Source: Bacillota bacterium (GTDB lineage: Bacteria > Bacillota > Clostridia > Tissierellales > Peptoniphilaceae). From it: a stretch of DNA of 22,470 nt. Where the stretch lies: NCBI GenBank assembly GCA_023393815.1, contig JAEXBU010000103.1:1-22470 (forward strand), in the 5' to 3' direction. Shown here in pieces: positions 8,375 to 15,084 of this stretch (within the stretch, counting starts at the first letter, position 1; every line of letters starts with the position of its first letter). The position numbers and the translations under genes were made by a program. The notes beneath the pieces are model-generated. The model saw nothing but the letters and a program-made list of their open reading frames with translations. It was not told the origin of the DNA and did not search any database.

Positions 8375-8678
8375 TTTTACATTACTGGAAGTCATGGTGG
8401 CCGCGGCCATTGTCGGATTGATCACCGTTATGCTCACGGGCTTTTTGGGAAGCGGTTTTCAGCAATTGACAGCGCAAGAAGATCGCCGAAGTCGACTGAA
8501 CCGTGCGTGCAATACCATGGAATCTTACATGGCCTATGCAGATCAGGCGGAAGAAGGAATCTGCGTGCGCCTTTCGAACTACGACGCCCATACAGAAAAG
8601 GTGGAGGTGTTGGATGAAAAGACGGGGAAGTGCCTGCTGGTGGCTCTGCGGCCGAAAGAGAGCCTTTACACTCCTTGA
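8361..8678 (+). CDS. Type IV prepilin-like protein 2
   Basis: Protein of 105 residues beginning MKKTS, then FTLLEVMVAAAIVGLITVML. It has the prepilin helix with Glu at +5, but the residue before the cleavage point is Ser, not the usual Gly. The body is short (RRSRLNRACNTMESYMAYAD), resembling a PulI/GspI or ComGE-sized minor pilin. It overlaps the preceding gene by 14 bases, and the next gene starts inside it. Confidence 0.85.
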   Translation: MKKTSFTLLEVMVAAAIVGLITVMLTGFLGSGFQQLTAQEDRRSRLNRACNTMESYMAYADQAEEGICVRLSNYDAHTEKVEVLDEKTGKCLLVALRPKESLYTP

Positions 8679-9135
8679 GCTCCTTTTGGCCATGGCCATC
8701 GGGGCCGTTTTGATCGCCCTGTTAAGTCAAATGCTCTTTAGCGGACTTCACGGTGCGGCGGTTTTCAGTAAACGGCTCAATCGGGACAACGACGTCTCTT
8801 TTGCCATGAATTCCATGGTCGATGAACTGATGGAAGCCGACGCCATTTATAAAATTCAGGATCACGCCATTCAGTTCTACGTACGTGAAAAAGGGCGTGA
8901 CGGACACAAAGTAGTCGCATATATTTTAGAAAAGGACGTCCTTTCCCGCTACGGCGTTCACGATCACGTAAAGTATGATAAAGAACGGCTCAACCTGAAG
9001 CGCGGCATTCGCACCGTCCTCTTGTATAAGGTGGAAGATATGCATTTTGAACAAGACGGCGATGCACTCGTTATTCACATGAAGTGCGGAAAACAAAGGG
9101 ATCGAATCGTCGCGCTGCGAGGCCGCTATGAGTAA
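8614..9135 (+). CDS. Type IV prepilin-like protein 3 (GspJ/ComGF-like)
   Basis: Protein of 173 residues. The chosen ATG lies behind GGTGGAGGTG and gives a 17-residue positively charged leader ending GRKRA, then FTLLELLLAMAIGAVLIALL: Glu +5 is present and Ala stands at -1 instead of Gly. The rest (NSMVDELMEADAIYKI, later VEDMHFEQDGDALVIHMKCG) resembles the GspJ/PilW/ComGF type. It overlaps the previous gene by 65 bases in another frame, which the leader and ribosome binding site both support. The frame is open further upstream (an ATG at 8503), but the prepilin leader decides for 8614. Confidence 0.85.
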   Translation: MKRRGSACWWLCGRKRAFTLLELLLAMAIGAVLIALLSQMLFSGLHGAAVFSKRLNRDNDVSFAMNSMVDELMEADAIYKIQDHAIQFYVREKGRDGHKVVAYILEKDVLSRYGVHDHVKYDKERLNLKRGIRTVLLYKVEDMHFEQDGDALVIHMKCGKQRDRIVALRGRYE

Positions 9136-10030
9136 GCGCCGCGGATCCATTGCCCTTATGGCCATTTTTATTTTCGCCATCGTCAGTTTGTTGGCTTTGG
9201 TTATCTTTTCGCGCTTAGAAGACAACCTGCTTTTACTGGACACGGAAAAAGACGAAAAGCAATCCTCTTATTACGCCGAATCCTTGGCCTATTTGGCTCG
9301 TCGGGAAATAAAACGCGCGCAACTCGAATCCGTTCTTTCCTTCGGAAGAGAATTTACGTTGCCCAAGCCGGAATTTGAGAATATACGTGCCGAAAAAGTA
9401 CAATTGGTACCCGTGAGAGAAGAAGGGCGCTATAGCGCCGTGAAGTTAGAAACTTGGTGCACGTACAAAGGAATCCACACGGTGGCGCAACTTTATTTTC
9501 AGGGAGTGAATCCTCTGTTCGATCAAAAAGACGGCGTCCTCAGTACAGAAGAAATGAGGGAAGAGGGCGTTTATGATCGGTGGAAAATTGCGTTGGAAGA
9601 ACAATTTGTAAAGACACCTCCTTCCAATATAACGCAACGGACGAGCGATAAAGCGGTCACCATCCGAAGAAAGGGTACATCCTACGTACAGGTTTCGGAA
9701 GAAGGGATTGAAAAAGATTTTTCCCCTGTAATGGGAACCTTGCGCTGGGAAGTGGCGGGCCTCGTCAAAGTTGAAGGTCCCATGGAGATTCGCGGCGTTT
9801 TATGGTTAAAGCCGGGAGCGCATATAGAAGGCGATGTGCACGTCGAAGGCGTATTGATTCGCGAGGCGGGTTCGGCCGTGGACGGATCCCTCGTCGTGGA
9901 CGGCCTTCTCATGGGAGAAAAGACGGGATCGATCCGGGCAAACTTTCAACCGAGAAATGTAGAAAAAGTATTCTGCTTTTTCGACGAATTTATAAAGCCG
10001 AACGATTACCGTCTGAAAAAGCTTTACTAA
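9128..10030 (+). CDS. PilX/GspK-like minor pilin with bactofilin-like C-terminus
   Basis: Protein of 300 residues. The N-terminus MSKRRG, then SIALMAIFIFAIVSLLALV, is a prepilin-like helix with Gly at -1 but no Glu at +5, the pattern of PilX/GspK/ComGG tip proteins. It continues with SYYAESLAYLARREIKRA, a helix typical of PilX. Residues about 211-272 contain short repeats (VKVEGPMEIRG, LKPGAHIEGDVHVEG, AGSAVDGSLVVDG, TGSIRANF) with the spacing of a right-handed beta-helix like bactofilins or hexapeptide proteins. It overlaps the upstream gene by 8 bases and is last in the pilus operon. The N-terminal call is firmer than the fold of the C-terminus. Confidence 0.78.
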   Translation: MSKRRGSIALMAIFIFAIVSLLALVIFSRLEDNLLLLDTEKDEKQSSYYAESLAYLARREIKRAQLESVLSFGREFTLPKPEFENIRAEKVQLVPVREEGRYSAVKLETWCTYKGIHTVAQLYFQGVNPLFDQKDGVLSTEEMREEGVYDRWKIALEEQFVKTPPSNITQRTSDKAVTIRRKGTSYVQVSEEGIEKDFSPVMGTLRWEVAGLVKVEGPMEIRGVLWLKPGAHIEGDVHVEGVLIREAGSAVDGSLVVDGLLMGEKTGSIRANFQPRNVEKVFCFFDEFIKPNDYRLKKLY

Positions 10031-10047
10031 GTCGAGAGTTTCATACC

Positions 10048-10076
10048 TTGTGAGTTATTTTTCAATTTGATATAAT
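10048..10076 (+). promoter_or_regulatory. Promoter of efp
   Basis: TTGTGA (10048-10053), 17 bases, TATAAT (10071-10076), with an extended -10 TG one base upstream (10068-10069). It lies 30 bases before the efp start. I see no terminator between the pilus operon and this promoter. Confidence 0.8.
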
Positions 10077-10105
10077 AAATGAGCAGTACAATTAAGGAGG
10101 AAATT

Positions 10106-10663
10106 ATGATCTCAGCTGGTGATTTTAGAAAAGGCGTAACTTTTGTAATGGATGGAGATGTCTACCAAGTCGTAGATTTTCAACACGTGAAGCCGGGTAA
10201 GGGCGCGGCCTTTGTGCGCGCAAAAATTCGTTCGGTGTTAAACGGCGGTGCGAAGGAAACGACCTTCAACCCTTCCGAAAAGTTTGAAAATGCCGTGATC
10301 GAAACGAAACAAATGCAATATTTGTATTCCGACGGCACGCTGTACTACTTTATGGACAACGAAACGTACGAACAAATGCCCATCGAAAAGGAATTCGTGG
10401 AAAATGCGCTGAACTTTATGCGTGAAAACGACATGGCAACCATTCAAATCTATCAAAACAAGCCTTTTAATGTCACACCGGAAAACTTTGTCGAATTGGA
10501 AGTAACGGAAACGGAGCCCGGCGTAAAGGGCGATACCACTTCCGGCGCGACGAAGCCCGCCACAGTAGAGACAGGTTTCACCCTGCTTGTACCGTTGTTC
10601 GTCGATAGGGGAGATATTATTCGCATTGATACGCGCAGCGGCGAGTATATGTCCAGAGTGTAG
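10106..10663 (+). CDS. efp: Translation elongation factor P
   Basis: Relieves ribosome stalling at polyproline stretches. It has 185 residues, the full normal length, with a KOW-like N domain ([13 protein letters not shown]), an OB domain in the middle, and the C-terminal OB domain with the family signature ([16 protein letters not shown], then [20 protein letters not shown]). The modifiable loop reads KPGKGAAF with Lys at position 32, the residue that carries 5-aminopentanol in Bacillus subtilis. The ATG at 10106 follows AAGGAGG (10094-10100). The Pro/Thr-rich linker of the PilO-like protein encoded just upstream is a plausible local client, though that is inference. Confidence 0.97.
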   Translation: MISAGDFRKGVTFVMDGDVYQVVDFQHVKPGKGAAFVRAKIRSVLNGGAKETTFNPSEKFENAVIETKQMQYLYSDGTLYYFMDNETYEQMPIEKEFVENALNFMRENDMATIQIYQNKPFNVTPENFVELEVTETEPGVKGDTTSGATKPATVETGFTLLVPLFVDRGDIIRIDTRSGEYMSRV

Positions 10664-10677
10664 CCAAGGAGGCAACC

Positions 10678-11013
10678 ATGAAAAACATTTTGCAGCGAAT
10701 CGCTTATGTTCAAGGTTTAGCGGATGGACTGGGACTGGAAGAAACATCCAAAGAGGGACAAATTTTATTGGAACTCGTCGATGTTGTAGCGGAATTGGCA
10801 GAAGTTGTCGACGAAAAGTTTGAAGACATGGAAAGCTACGTAGACGCGGTAGAAGAAGATCTTTCCGAATTGGAAGAGTACGTCTACGAAGAAGAGGATT
10901 ACGACGATTACGACGACTTTGATCTGGATGATTACGACTTTTTCGATGAGTATCAAGACGCCAACGACATCAACTACGACGACATGGAACCGATCGAAGA
11001 AGATGCCGAATAG
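10678..11013 (+). CDS. CD1247 N-terminal-domain small acidic protein
   Basis: Protein of 111 residues with a conserved N-terminal helical region (MKNILQRIAYVQGLADGLGL, then about 25 residues of Leu/Val/Glu helix). It matches the CD1247 N-terminal domain known from Clostridia, where the gene also often lies near efp. From about residue 55 the sequence becomes a Asp/Glu/Tyr-rich tail (EEEDYDDYDDFDLDDYDFFD), likely disordered. The function of the family is not established. The ATG follows AAGGAGG (10666-10672), 14 bases after efp, so the two are cotranscribed and end at the next hairpin. Confidence 0.8.
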   Translation: MKNILQRIAYVQGLADGLGLEETSKEGQILLELVDVVAELAEVVDEKFEDMESYVDAVEEDLSELEEYVYEEEDYDDYDDFDLDDYDFFDEYQDANDINYDDMEPIEEDAE

Positions 11014-11014
11014 A

Positions 11015-11045
11015 TAAAAAGGAACCGCCTTCGGGCGGCTTTTTC
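11015..11045 (+). terminator. Rho-independent terminator after efp operon
   Basis: CCGCC (11025-11029), a TTCG tetraloop, and GGCGG (11034-11038), then CTTTTT. An A-run upstream could extend pairing with the T-run. Confidence 0.85.
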
Positions 11046-11053
11046 TTGGCTTT

Positions 11054-11094
11054 AAAATATCCATTGGGGAGAAACCTTCTCAATGGATATTTTT
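11054..11094 (+). terminator. Second long hairpin terminator
   Basis: A perfect 13-bp inverted repeat pairs AAAATATCCATTG (11054-11066) with CAATGGATATTTT (11081-11093). The stem can be extended inward by about five more pairs including G-U pairs. The A and T runs on both sides allow termination in either direction. Confidence 0.8.
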
Positions 11095-11433
11095 ATTAAA
11101 AAAGATAGCATTTGCTTTCCAATCACCGAAAATGAAATCATCACAAAAGAATAACGGGGTACCAAGTGAGGGAAGAGCGCGAATCGCCCGAAAAAATAAT
11201 CAGGAAAACGTTGGACAAATAATAATAATAATATAATGAATACAGAATTCAAAACAGCAGCATTTTACAACCATGCAATCCCTTTGCATCATCCAGCGGA
11301 GAAGCCATAAAAGGAGGTGATGCCGCGTAGTAGAGGGCGATTCTGTAACTTTTCTACAGAACCCTATAGGCCATTGCTTGGGTATGCGCAAAAAACGGAT
11401 ACGATCATGAGCGAAATGGAAGGAGCATGCTTT
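11095..11433 (+). other. Gene-free stretch with structured leader of the stalk protein
   Basis: About 340 bases without a convincing gene. It holds a promoter-like element with an AAT repeat (near 11211-11237) and an inverted repeat ATGCAA/TTGCAT (11273-11278 with 11284-11289). It also holds an exceptionally complete Shine-Dalgarno AAGGAGGTGAT (11311-11321) with no start at the proper distance, and a bulged hairpin AGGG...TTCTGTA/TACAGAA...CCCT (11334-11365). The frame of the downstream gene is open back to GTG 11317, so a 39-residue N-terminal extension is formally possible. Confidence 0.5.
11211..11237 (+). promoter_or_regulatory. Weak promoter with AAT repeat in the spacer
   Basis: TTGGAC (11211-11216) and TATAAT (11232-11237) are only 15 bases apart. 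The spacer is almost entirely five AAT repeats (about 11218-11232). The -10 is perfect and the spacing is short. Confidence 0.45.
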
Positions 11434-12291
11434 ATGAAATTCTTTAGACAGGTCGCCTATGTTGCGGTTGCCGTCTTATTACTTATTGTTCCCGGCGGTA
11501 GTGCGCAGGCAAAAAGTACGGAAACCGTCGAGAGAGCGGCGGTGGATGTGATTGTCAAGGGAAAATTGTTGGAACGAGGAGGCAAGGGAGATTCGTTTTC
11601 TGCCGGATTTATTAAAAATAACAGAACCTACATTCCCGTGCGCAGTGTAAGCGAAACCTTAGGTTATGAGGTAAACTATACAGAGAAAGATAAAAAAATA
11701 GACATCACCAAAGGCAACCGGCACATTGCAATGCAAATTGGAAGCAGATGCCTCGTGAAGGGAAACACCAGTTTCGACATGGATGTGGCGCCGCTTTTGG
11801 TCGACGGGACAAGCTATTTGCCGGCACGCTATTTAGTGGAAGCCATGGAAGAGACGGTACATTGGGACGGAGCAAATCGCGTCGTCTTGCTTTCGACGCC
11901 GTCTTTTGACGATTCCGCAAAGGGAAGCGTGAAAGAATTTGTCGTTGGAGACTATCGTTTTACATTGTGTTTTCCGAAGGAGTTTGAGGAACGGATTTTA
12001 GTAAAACAGGGAAAAGAGGGCGGCAGCGTCGAATTTTACGACCGCTACAATCATGATTCTTCAAACGAAAATCATCCCTCCGGCCACTTATATAGCTTGT
12101 TAGTGTCGAAACGTCCGTCGGTAATCGATGCCCCGGGCATCGTATTCTCCTACAAGGATGGAAACTACTTGAATGCAGCCATGGAAGGCGGCGTCGAGTA
12201 CAATTCGCAAGACAAAGAGTCCACCGACCAATACAAGAAAAGCATGGAACAGGTAGAAGCGGTATTTACCACCTACAAAGGGAGGAAATAG
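11434..12291 (+). CDS. Secreted stalk-domain (copper amine oxidase N-like) protein
   Basis: Protein of 285 residues. The signal peptide is MKFFRQ, a hydrophobic core VAYVAVAVLLLIV, and a likely cleavage after SAQA (residue 26). Residues about 37-155 form a copper amine oxidase N-terminal (stalk) domain: NNRTYIPVRSVSETLGYEV, then VDGTSYLPARYLVEAMEETV and WDGANRVVLL. No catalytic amine oxidase domain follows. The last 125 residues (EFVVGDYRFTLCFPKEF onward) are not recognised. Such domains are common on surface or wall-bound proteins of Clostridia. The ATG at 11434 follows AAGGAG at 8 bases and places the signal peptide at the N-terminus; the frame extends 39 codons upstream. Confidence 0.85.
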   Translation: MKFFRQVAYVAVAVLLLIVPGGSAQAKSTETVERAAVDVIVKGKLLERGGKGDSFSAGFIKNNRTYIPVRSVSETLGYEVNYTEKDKKIDITKGNRHIAMQIGSRCLVKGNTSFDMDVAPLLVDGTSYLPARYLVEAMEETVHWDGANRVVLLSTPSFDDSAKGSVKEFVVGDYRFTLCFPKEFEERILVKQGKEGGSVEFYDRYNHDSSNENHPSGHLYSLLVSKRPSVIDAPGIVFSYKDGNYLNAAMEGGVEYNSQDKESTDQYKKSMEQVEAVFTTYKGRK

Positions 12292-12332
12292 TCGGTACGT
12301 ATCGTTAAGTTTCGATGAAAACAAGCAATGAA

Positions 12333-12365
12333 AAAAGGCAACCATCGTGCGGTGGTTGCCTTTTC
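12333..12365 (+). terminator. Rho-independent terminator after stalk protein
   Basis: A 12-bp perfect stem pairs AAAAGGCAACCA (12333-12344) with TGGTTGCCTTTT (12353-12364). It is symmetric enough to work in both directions. Confidence 0.9.
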
Positions 12366-12415
12366 TAATACAAAAAAGTCCCTCCGTACTTGGACAGATG
12401 GATGTTCTTAGTAGG

Positions 12416-12444
12416 TTGGGATTTTCTGAAAGGGGCTGTATAAT
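12416..12444 (+). promoter_or_regulatory. Promoter of the type III restriction-modification operon
   Basis: TTGGGA (12416-12421), 17 bases, TATAAT (12439-12444), 21 bases before the start of the small regulator. Confidence 0.7.
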
Positions 12445-12464
12445 AGAGGTACTGGGAACACCCT

Positions 12465-12740
12465 ATGGTAGTGTCCTATGAGAAATATCGCAAGTTCCTC
12501 AGAGAAAAGCATCTCACATCGCGCAGTTTGGGCAAGGAACTCCCTATCGCTTCAAGCACCATGACAAGGCGGAGGCGCGATGTAGAGGTATCCCTCTCTT
12601 TGCCGGGGAAAATATGCCGGGCATGGGATGTGAACTTTTGGGACTTGGCGGATTACCTGAAGGAACGGGAGGAAGAAAACGAATGGCCAATTTATCGCAG
12701 GAAAAACGCCGGCGTATGTTCGCTTTCCTTGAGACGATGA
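12465..12740 (+). CDS. Small Xre-like helix-turn-helix regulator, probably decayed
   Basis: Protein of 91 residues. The N-terminal two thirds (MVVSYEKYRKFLREKHLTSR, then SSTMTRRRR, then GKICRAWDVNFWDLADYL) follow the layout of the small Cro/CI-type regulators in front of type III restriction-modification genes. The turn and recognition helix look degraded: TMTRRRRDVEVSLSLPGK, where relatives have a smoother helix followed by VSLxVLxKIC. The C-terminal 20 residues overlap the mod start in another frame. It is probably an autoregulator of the operon; since mod is broken it may be under no selection. Family assignment is from memory and moderate. Confidence 0.6.
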   Translation: MVVSYEKYRKFLREKHLTSRSLGKELPIASSTMTRRRRDVEVSLSLPGKICRAWDVNFWDLADYLKEREEENEWPIYRRKNAGVCSLSLRR

Positions 12741-13030
12741 AGCAGGAGCATATGGATGATGACAGGGTGCTTGCTGCGATTGGAGAGATTGAAACAGAAT
12801 TAAACGCAAAGAAGTATGGCTTGGTGTGGGAACAGCACGAAGAGGCCGTCGACGTTGCCATGCGTGAAAATATCCCCGTGTTCACCGAGGTAAAAGAAAA
12901 AGAGATTGTAGACGCTCCGGGAGAAAGCTATAACTTTCTGCTGGAAGGAGATAACCTACATAGCTTGTATTTGCTCGAGAAGACGCATAAGGGTAAGGTG
13001 GACGTAATTTATATTGAGAACAGTATATAG
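12683..13030 (+). pseudogene. mod: 5' fragment of type III methyltransferase Mod, cut by insertion
   Basis: First 115 codons of a type III restriction-modification DNA adenine methyltransferase. MANLSQEKRRRMFAFLETM, then ETELNAKKYGLVWEQHEE, and NFLLEGDNLHSLYLLEKTHKGKVDVIYI match the N-terminal region of Mod proteins, up to the strand before catalytic motif IV. The family would continue DPPYNTG, but here the codons read GAG AAC AGT ATA TAG, ending the frame. The break falls at GA 13016-13017 and coincides with a fall in GC content and a switch to mobile-element genes. No catalytic or SAM motif remains, so the fragment cannot methylate. ATG 12683 follows a GGAGGAAG site. The rest of mod and its res gene should lie beyond the right edge. 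Confidence 0.85.
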
Positions 13031-13271
13031 GATTTACTGCGAGATTTAAACTTGTAAAAACGGCTATTTCAAGCTTTTTCTAAATATTAAATACTCAGTT
13101 GACCATGAAACAAGGGTCTTTTTTATTGCTTATTTTTTAAAATGTAGAATTCTGCATACCACTAGAAAAATAAATTCTTATACTATTTAACGCTTATAAA
13201 AAAGAGGTGTGCAAAATAACTTGACTTATTTTTCTTTTTGAGCAATGTATGTAGTCAAGGAGGCATGATAA
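13031..13271. other. AT-rich non-coding left end of element
   Basis: About 240 bases without a gene. It contains an inverted pair CAGTA/TACTG (13021-13025 and 13035-13039) next to the junction. A weak terminator-like GACC...GGTC hairpin followed by T6 lies at 13101-13124. TTGACT (13221-13226) upstream of the next gene has no good -10 at 17 bases. The first 100 bases could contain the recombinase binding site, but no motif here proves it. Confidence 0.45.
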
Positions 13272-13460
13272 ATGAGAGAAGTAGATGAAGTTATCAAAGA
13301 TCAAATGGATTATATCCTTTCCAAAATTTATCTAGAGTATTTATACAACACTCTAGTGATTGACAAAAAAGAAAAGAATCGTGTTTTAGGAATTTTAAAG
13401 AAGAAATATGTTCCACCTACTCAAATGCTAGAGGGATACAATGGGAAAAAGAATATTTAA
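13272..13460 (+). CDS. Small SHOCT-like protein of the recombinase cassette
   Basis: Protein of 62 residues, charged and helical: MDYILSKIYLEYLYNTLV, then KEKNRVLGILKKKY and a short tail ending in NGKKNI. The size and the helix-turn-helix of Lys/Glu residues resemble short C-terminal (SHOCT-like) proteins often encoded before large serine recombinases in Firmicutes. It has a strong AAGGAGG site (about 13257-13263) and overlaps the next gene by 20 bases, so the two are translated together. Function unknown; it could assist the recombinase, for example in directionality. Compare the second small protein on the other strand at 18383-18538. Confidence 0.7.
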   Translation: MREVDEVIKDQMDYILSKIYLEYLYNTLVIDKKEKNRVLGILKKKYVPPTQMLEGYNGKKNI

Positions 13461-15060
13461 AATAGATGATAATATACCAAAGTTAAATGACTTCAGAAAG
13501 ACAAGAGTTGCAGCATATGCACGTGTATCAACAGATAAAGATGAACAGCTTAATAGTTTGGATGCACAAAGGGATTATTTTTCACTACTCATCAAATCAA
13601 ACCTAACATGGGAATATGCTGGAATATATTACGATGATGGTTTTTCGGGTCTAAACCATAAAAATAGAGACGGATTTAATAATATGATAGACGATGCTCT
13701 AGACGGTAAAATTGACCTTATATTAACTAAGTCTATATCAAGGTTTGCAAGAAACACGCTCGATTCACTTGAGGTGTTAAGGAAGTTAAAAGATAAAGGT
13801 ATTGGAGTTTATTTCCAAAAAGAGAACATAAACACCCTAGACGGGAAAGGTGAGTTTGTGCTAACCCTTATGGCCAGCTTTGCACAAGAAGAATCAAGAT
13901 CCATATCTGAAAATGTCGTATGGGGCAAGAGAAAATCTTTTTCTAAGGGTAGAGTTAGTATTCCCTTTTCAAATGTCATTGGATACAAAAGAGGTAAAAA
14001 TGGAGAGTTAAAGGTAGATAAAAAAGAATCTAGAATAATAGAATATATTTTTTATTTAGCTATTCTTAACTATTCACCAGCCCAAATAGTGAAAAAACTT
14101 GAAGAGAACAATATTCCATCACCTATGGGTAATAAAAATTGGAATAATATTGCAGTAAGAAATATACTCTCCAATGAAAAATACAAAGGCGATGCCTTAC
14201 TTCAGAAAACTTTCACTATAAATTATCTGACGAAAGAAAAAAAGAAGAACGAAGGAGAACTTCCAATGTATTATGTAGAAAACAGCCATGAGCCAATAGT
14301 AAGTAAGGATATATCAAACACTGCAATAAAAATGATGGAAGATAAGTTCAAGTCTACAAATAGGCCTTGGGGCTTGAGTGAGAAAATAATTTGTGGAGAA
14401 TGTGGTGCTTATATGGGAAGTTTTATGGTTCATCCTGAATGGAGAGGGGGACGACTTGCTTGGAGATGTAGAAATAGAAGGACAAAAAAGACAAATTGTA
14501 AAACAAGTCATGTTTACTACGATAGAGTTTATGATGCTATTGAAAATGAAGTAAAAAATGTAATCAACCAGAGGGAAGATATAAGAAATGGCGTACTCAA
14601 TATAGTTGGAGATCTACATATTCCTACTCAAGCATCCATCGAAAAAATATCTTGTTTAAGAGATGATTTAGATAGTATTATAAAAAGCATCATTGTATAT
14701 GAAGATCACACTGCAGTAATTGAATTTATAGATGGTACAAAGGCTAATACTCAAATTACTGGAACTGGCAAAAGACTAGGAAGAAAAATAGAAAATGCAA
14801 AAGATGATTCAAAAACACTAATAGATTTCTATAAATGGTTAGATGAAAGCACTACATACAAATATGCCACAAAAGCAAATATTAGGAGTGGTTTAAGAAT
14901 TGCTAACGAAATTCTAGAATTATCTAAGCATAAATCATATTTGAATGAGTTAAAGAGCCAGCCTAATTTTATTAATTTAAAAGAAAGACAGCAAAAATTA
15001 GCTAAATTCAGTATTGGTGTATACTTAAGGTATATTACTGAAGATGAAGAGAACCTGTGA
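13441..15060 (+). CDS. Large serine recombinase (rightward)
   Basis: Protein of 539 residues. The N-terminal resolvase domain has AAYARVSTDKDEQ with nucleophile Ser30, YYDDGFSGLNHKNRDGF, and LILTKSISRFARNTLDSLE with the catalytic Arg cluster. The helix MASFAQEESRSISENVVWGKRK leads into the Recombinase domain. A zinc-ribbon with CGECGAYMGSF and later CR...CK follows (about residues 318-355), then a C-terminal region with little coiled coil. It catalyses site-specific recombination through a two-base staggered break. All catalytic residues I can check are intact, so it should be active. It is the only recombinase of the three on the + strand and the one nearest the left end of the element. Confidence 0.95.
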   Translation: MGKRIFKIDDNIPKLNDFRKTRVAAYARVSTDKDEQLNSLDAQRDYFSLLIKSNLTWEYAGIYYDDGFSGLNHKNRDGFNNMIDDALDGKIDLILTKSISRFARNTLDSLEVLRKLKDKGIGVYFQKENINTLDGKGEFVLTLMASFAQEESRSISENVVWGKRKSFSKGRVSIPFSNVIGYKRGKNGELKVDKKESRIIEYIFYLAILNYSPAQIVKKLEENNIPSPMGNKNWNNIAVRNILSNEKYKGDALLQKTFTINYLTKEKKKNEGELPMYYVENSHEPIVSKDISNTAIKMMEDKFKSTNRPWGLSEKIICGECGAYMGSFMVHPEWRGGRLAWRCRNRRTKKTNCKTSHVYYDRVYDAIENEVKNVINQREDIRNGVLNIVGDLHIPTQASIEKISCLRDDLDSIIKSIIVYEDHTAVIEFIDGTKANTQITGTGKRLGRKIENAKDDSKTLIDFYKWLDESTTYKYATKANIRSGLRIANEILELSKHKSYLNELKSQPNFINLKERQQKLAKFSIGVYLRYITEDEENL

Positions 15061-15080
15061 AAGATGACCTTTACAGGTTC
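15051..15080. terminator. Hairpin between convergent recombinase genes
   Basis: A perfect 8-bp inverted repeat pairs GAACCTGT (15051-15058) with ACAGGTTC (15073-15080). AAAG/CTTT extends it inward. The left arm includes the last codons and stop of the rightward recombinase, and the right arm ends 5 bases before the stop of the leftward one. T-runs are poor on both sides, so termination is likely but not proven. Confidence 0.6.
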
Positions 15081-15084
15081 TACT

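Noticed and set aside
10765..11064. Very hydrophobic antisense frame opposite the CD1247-type protein
   Set aside because: GAY/GAR-rich codons read backwards as Val/Ile/Phe, which mimics a membrane protein. The sense gene has a strong ribosome binding site and a known domain.
13018..13045. CAGTA/TACTG inverted repeat as the recombinase attachment site
   Set aside because: Its centre is about 14 bases from the GA break and the arms are only 5 bases. Large serine recombinase sites are centred on the crossover dinucleotide, so it is not a convincing att core.
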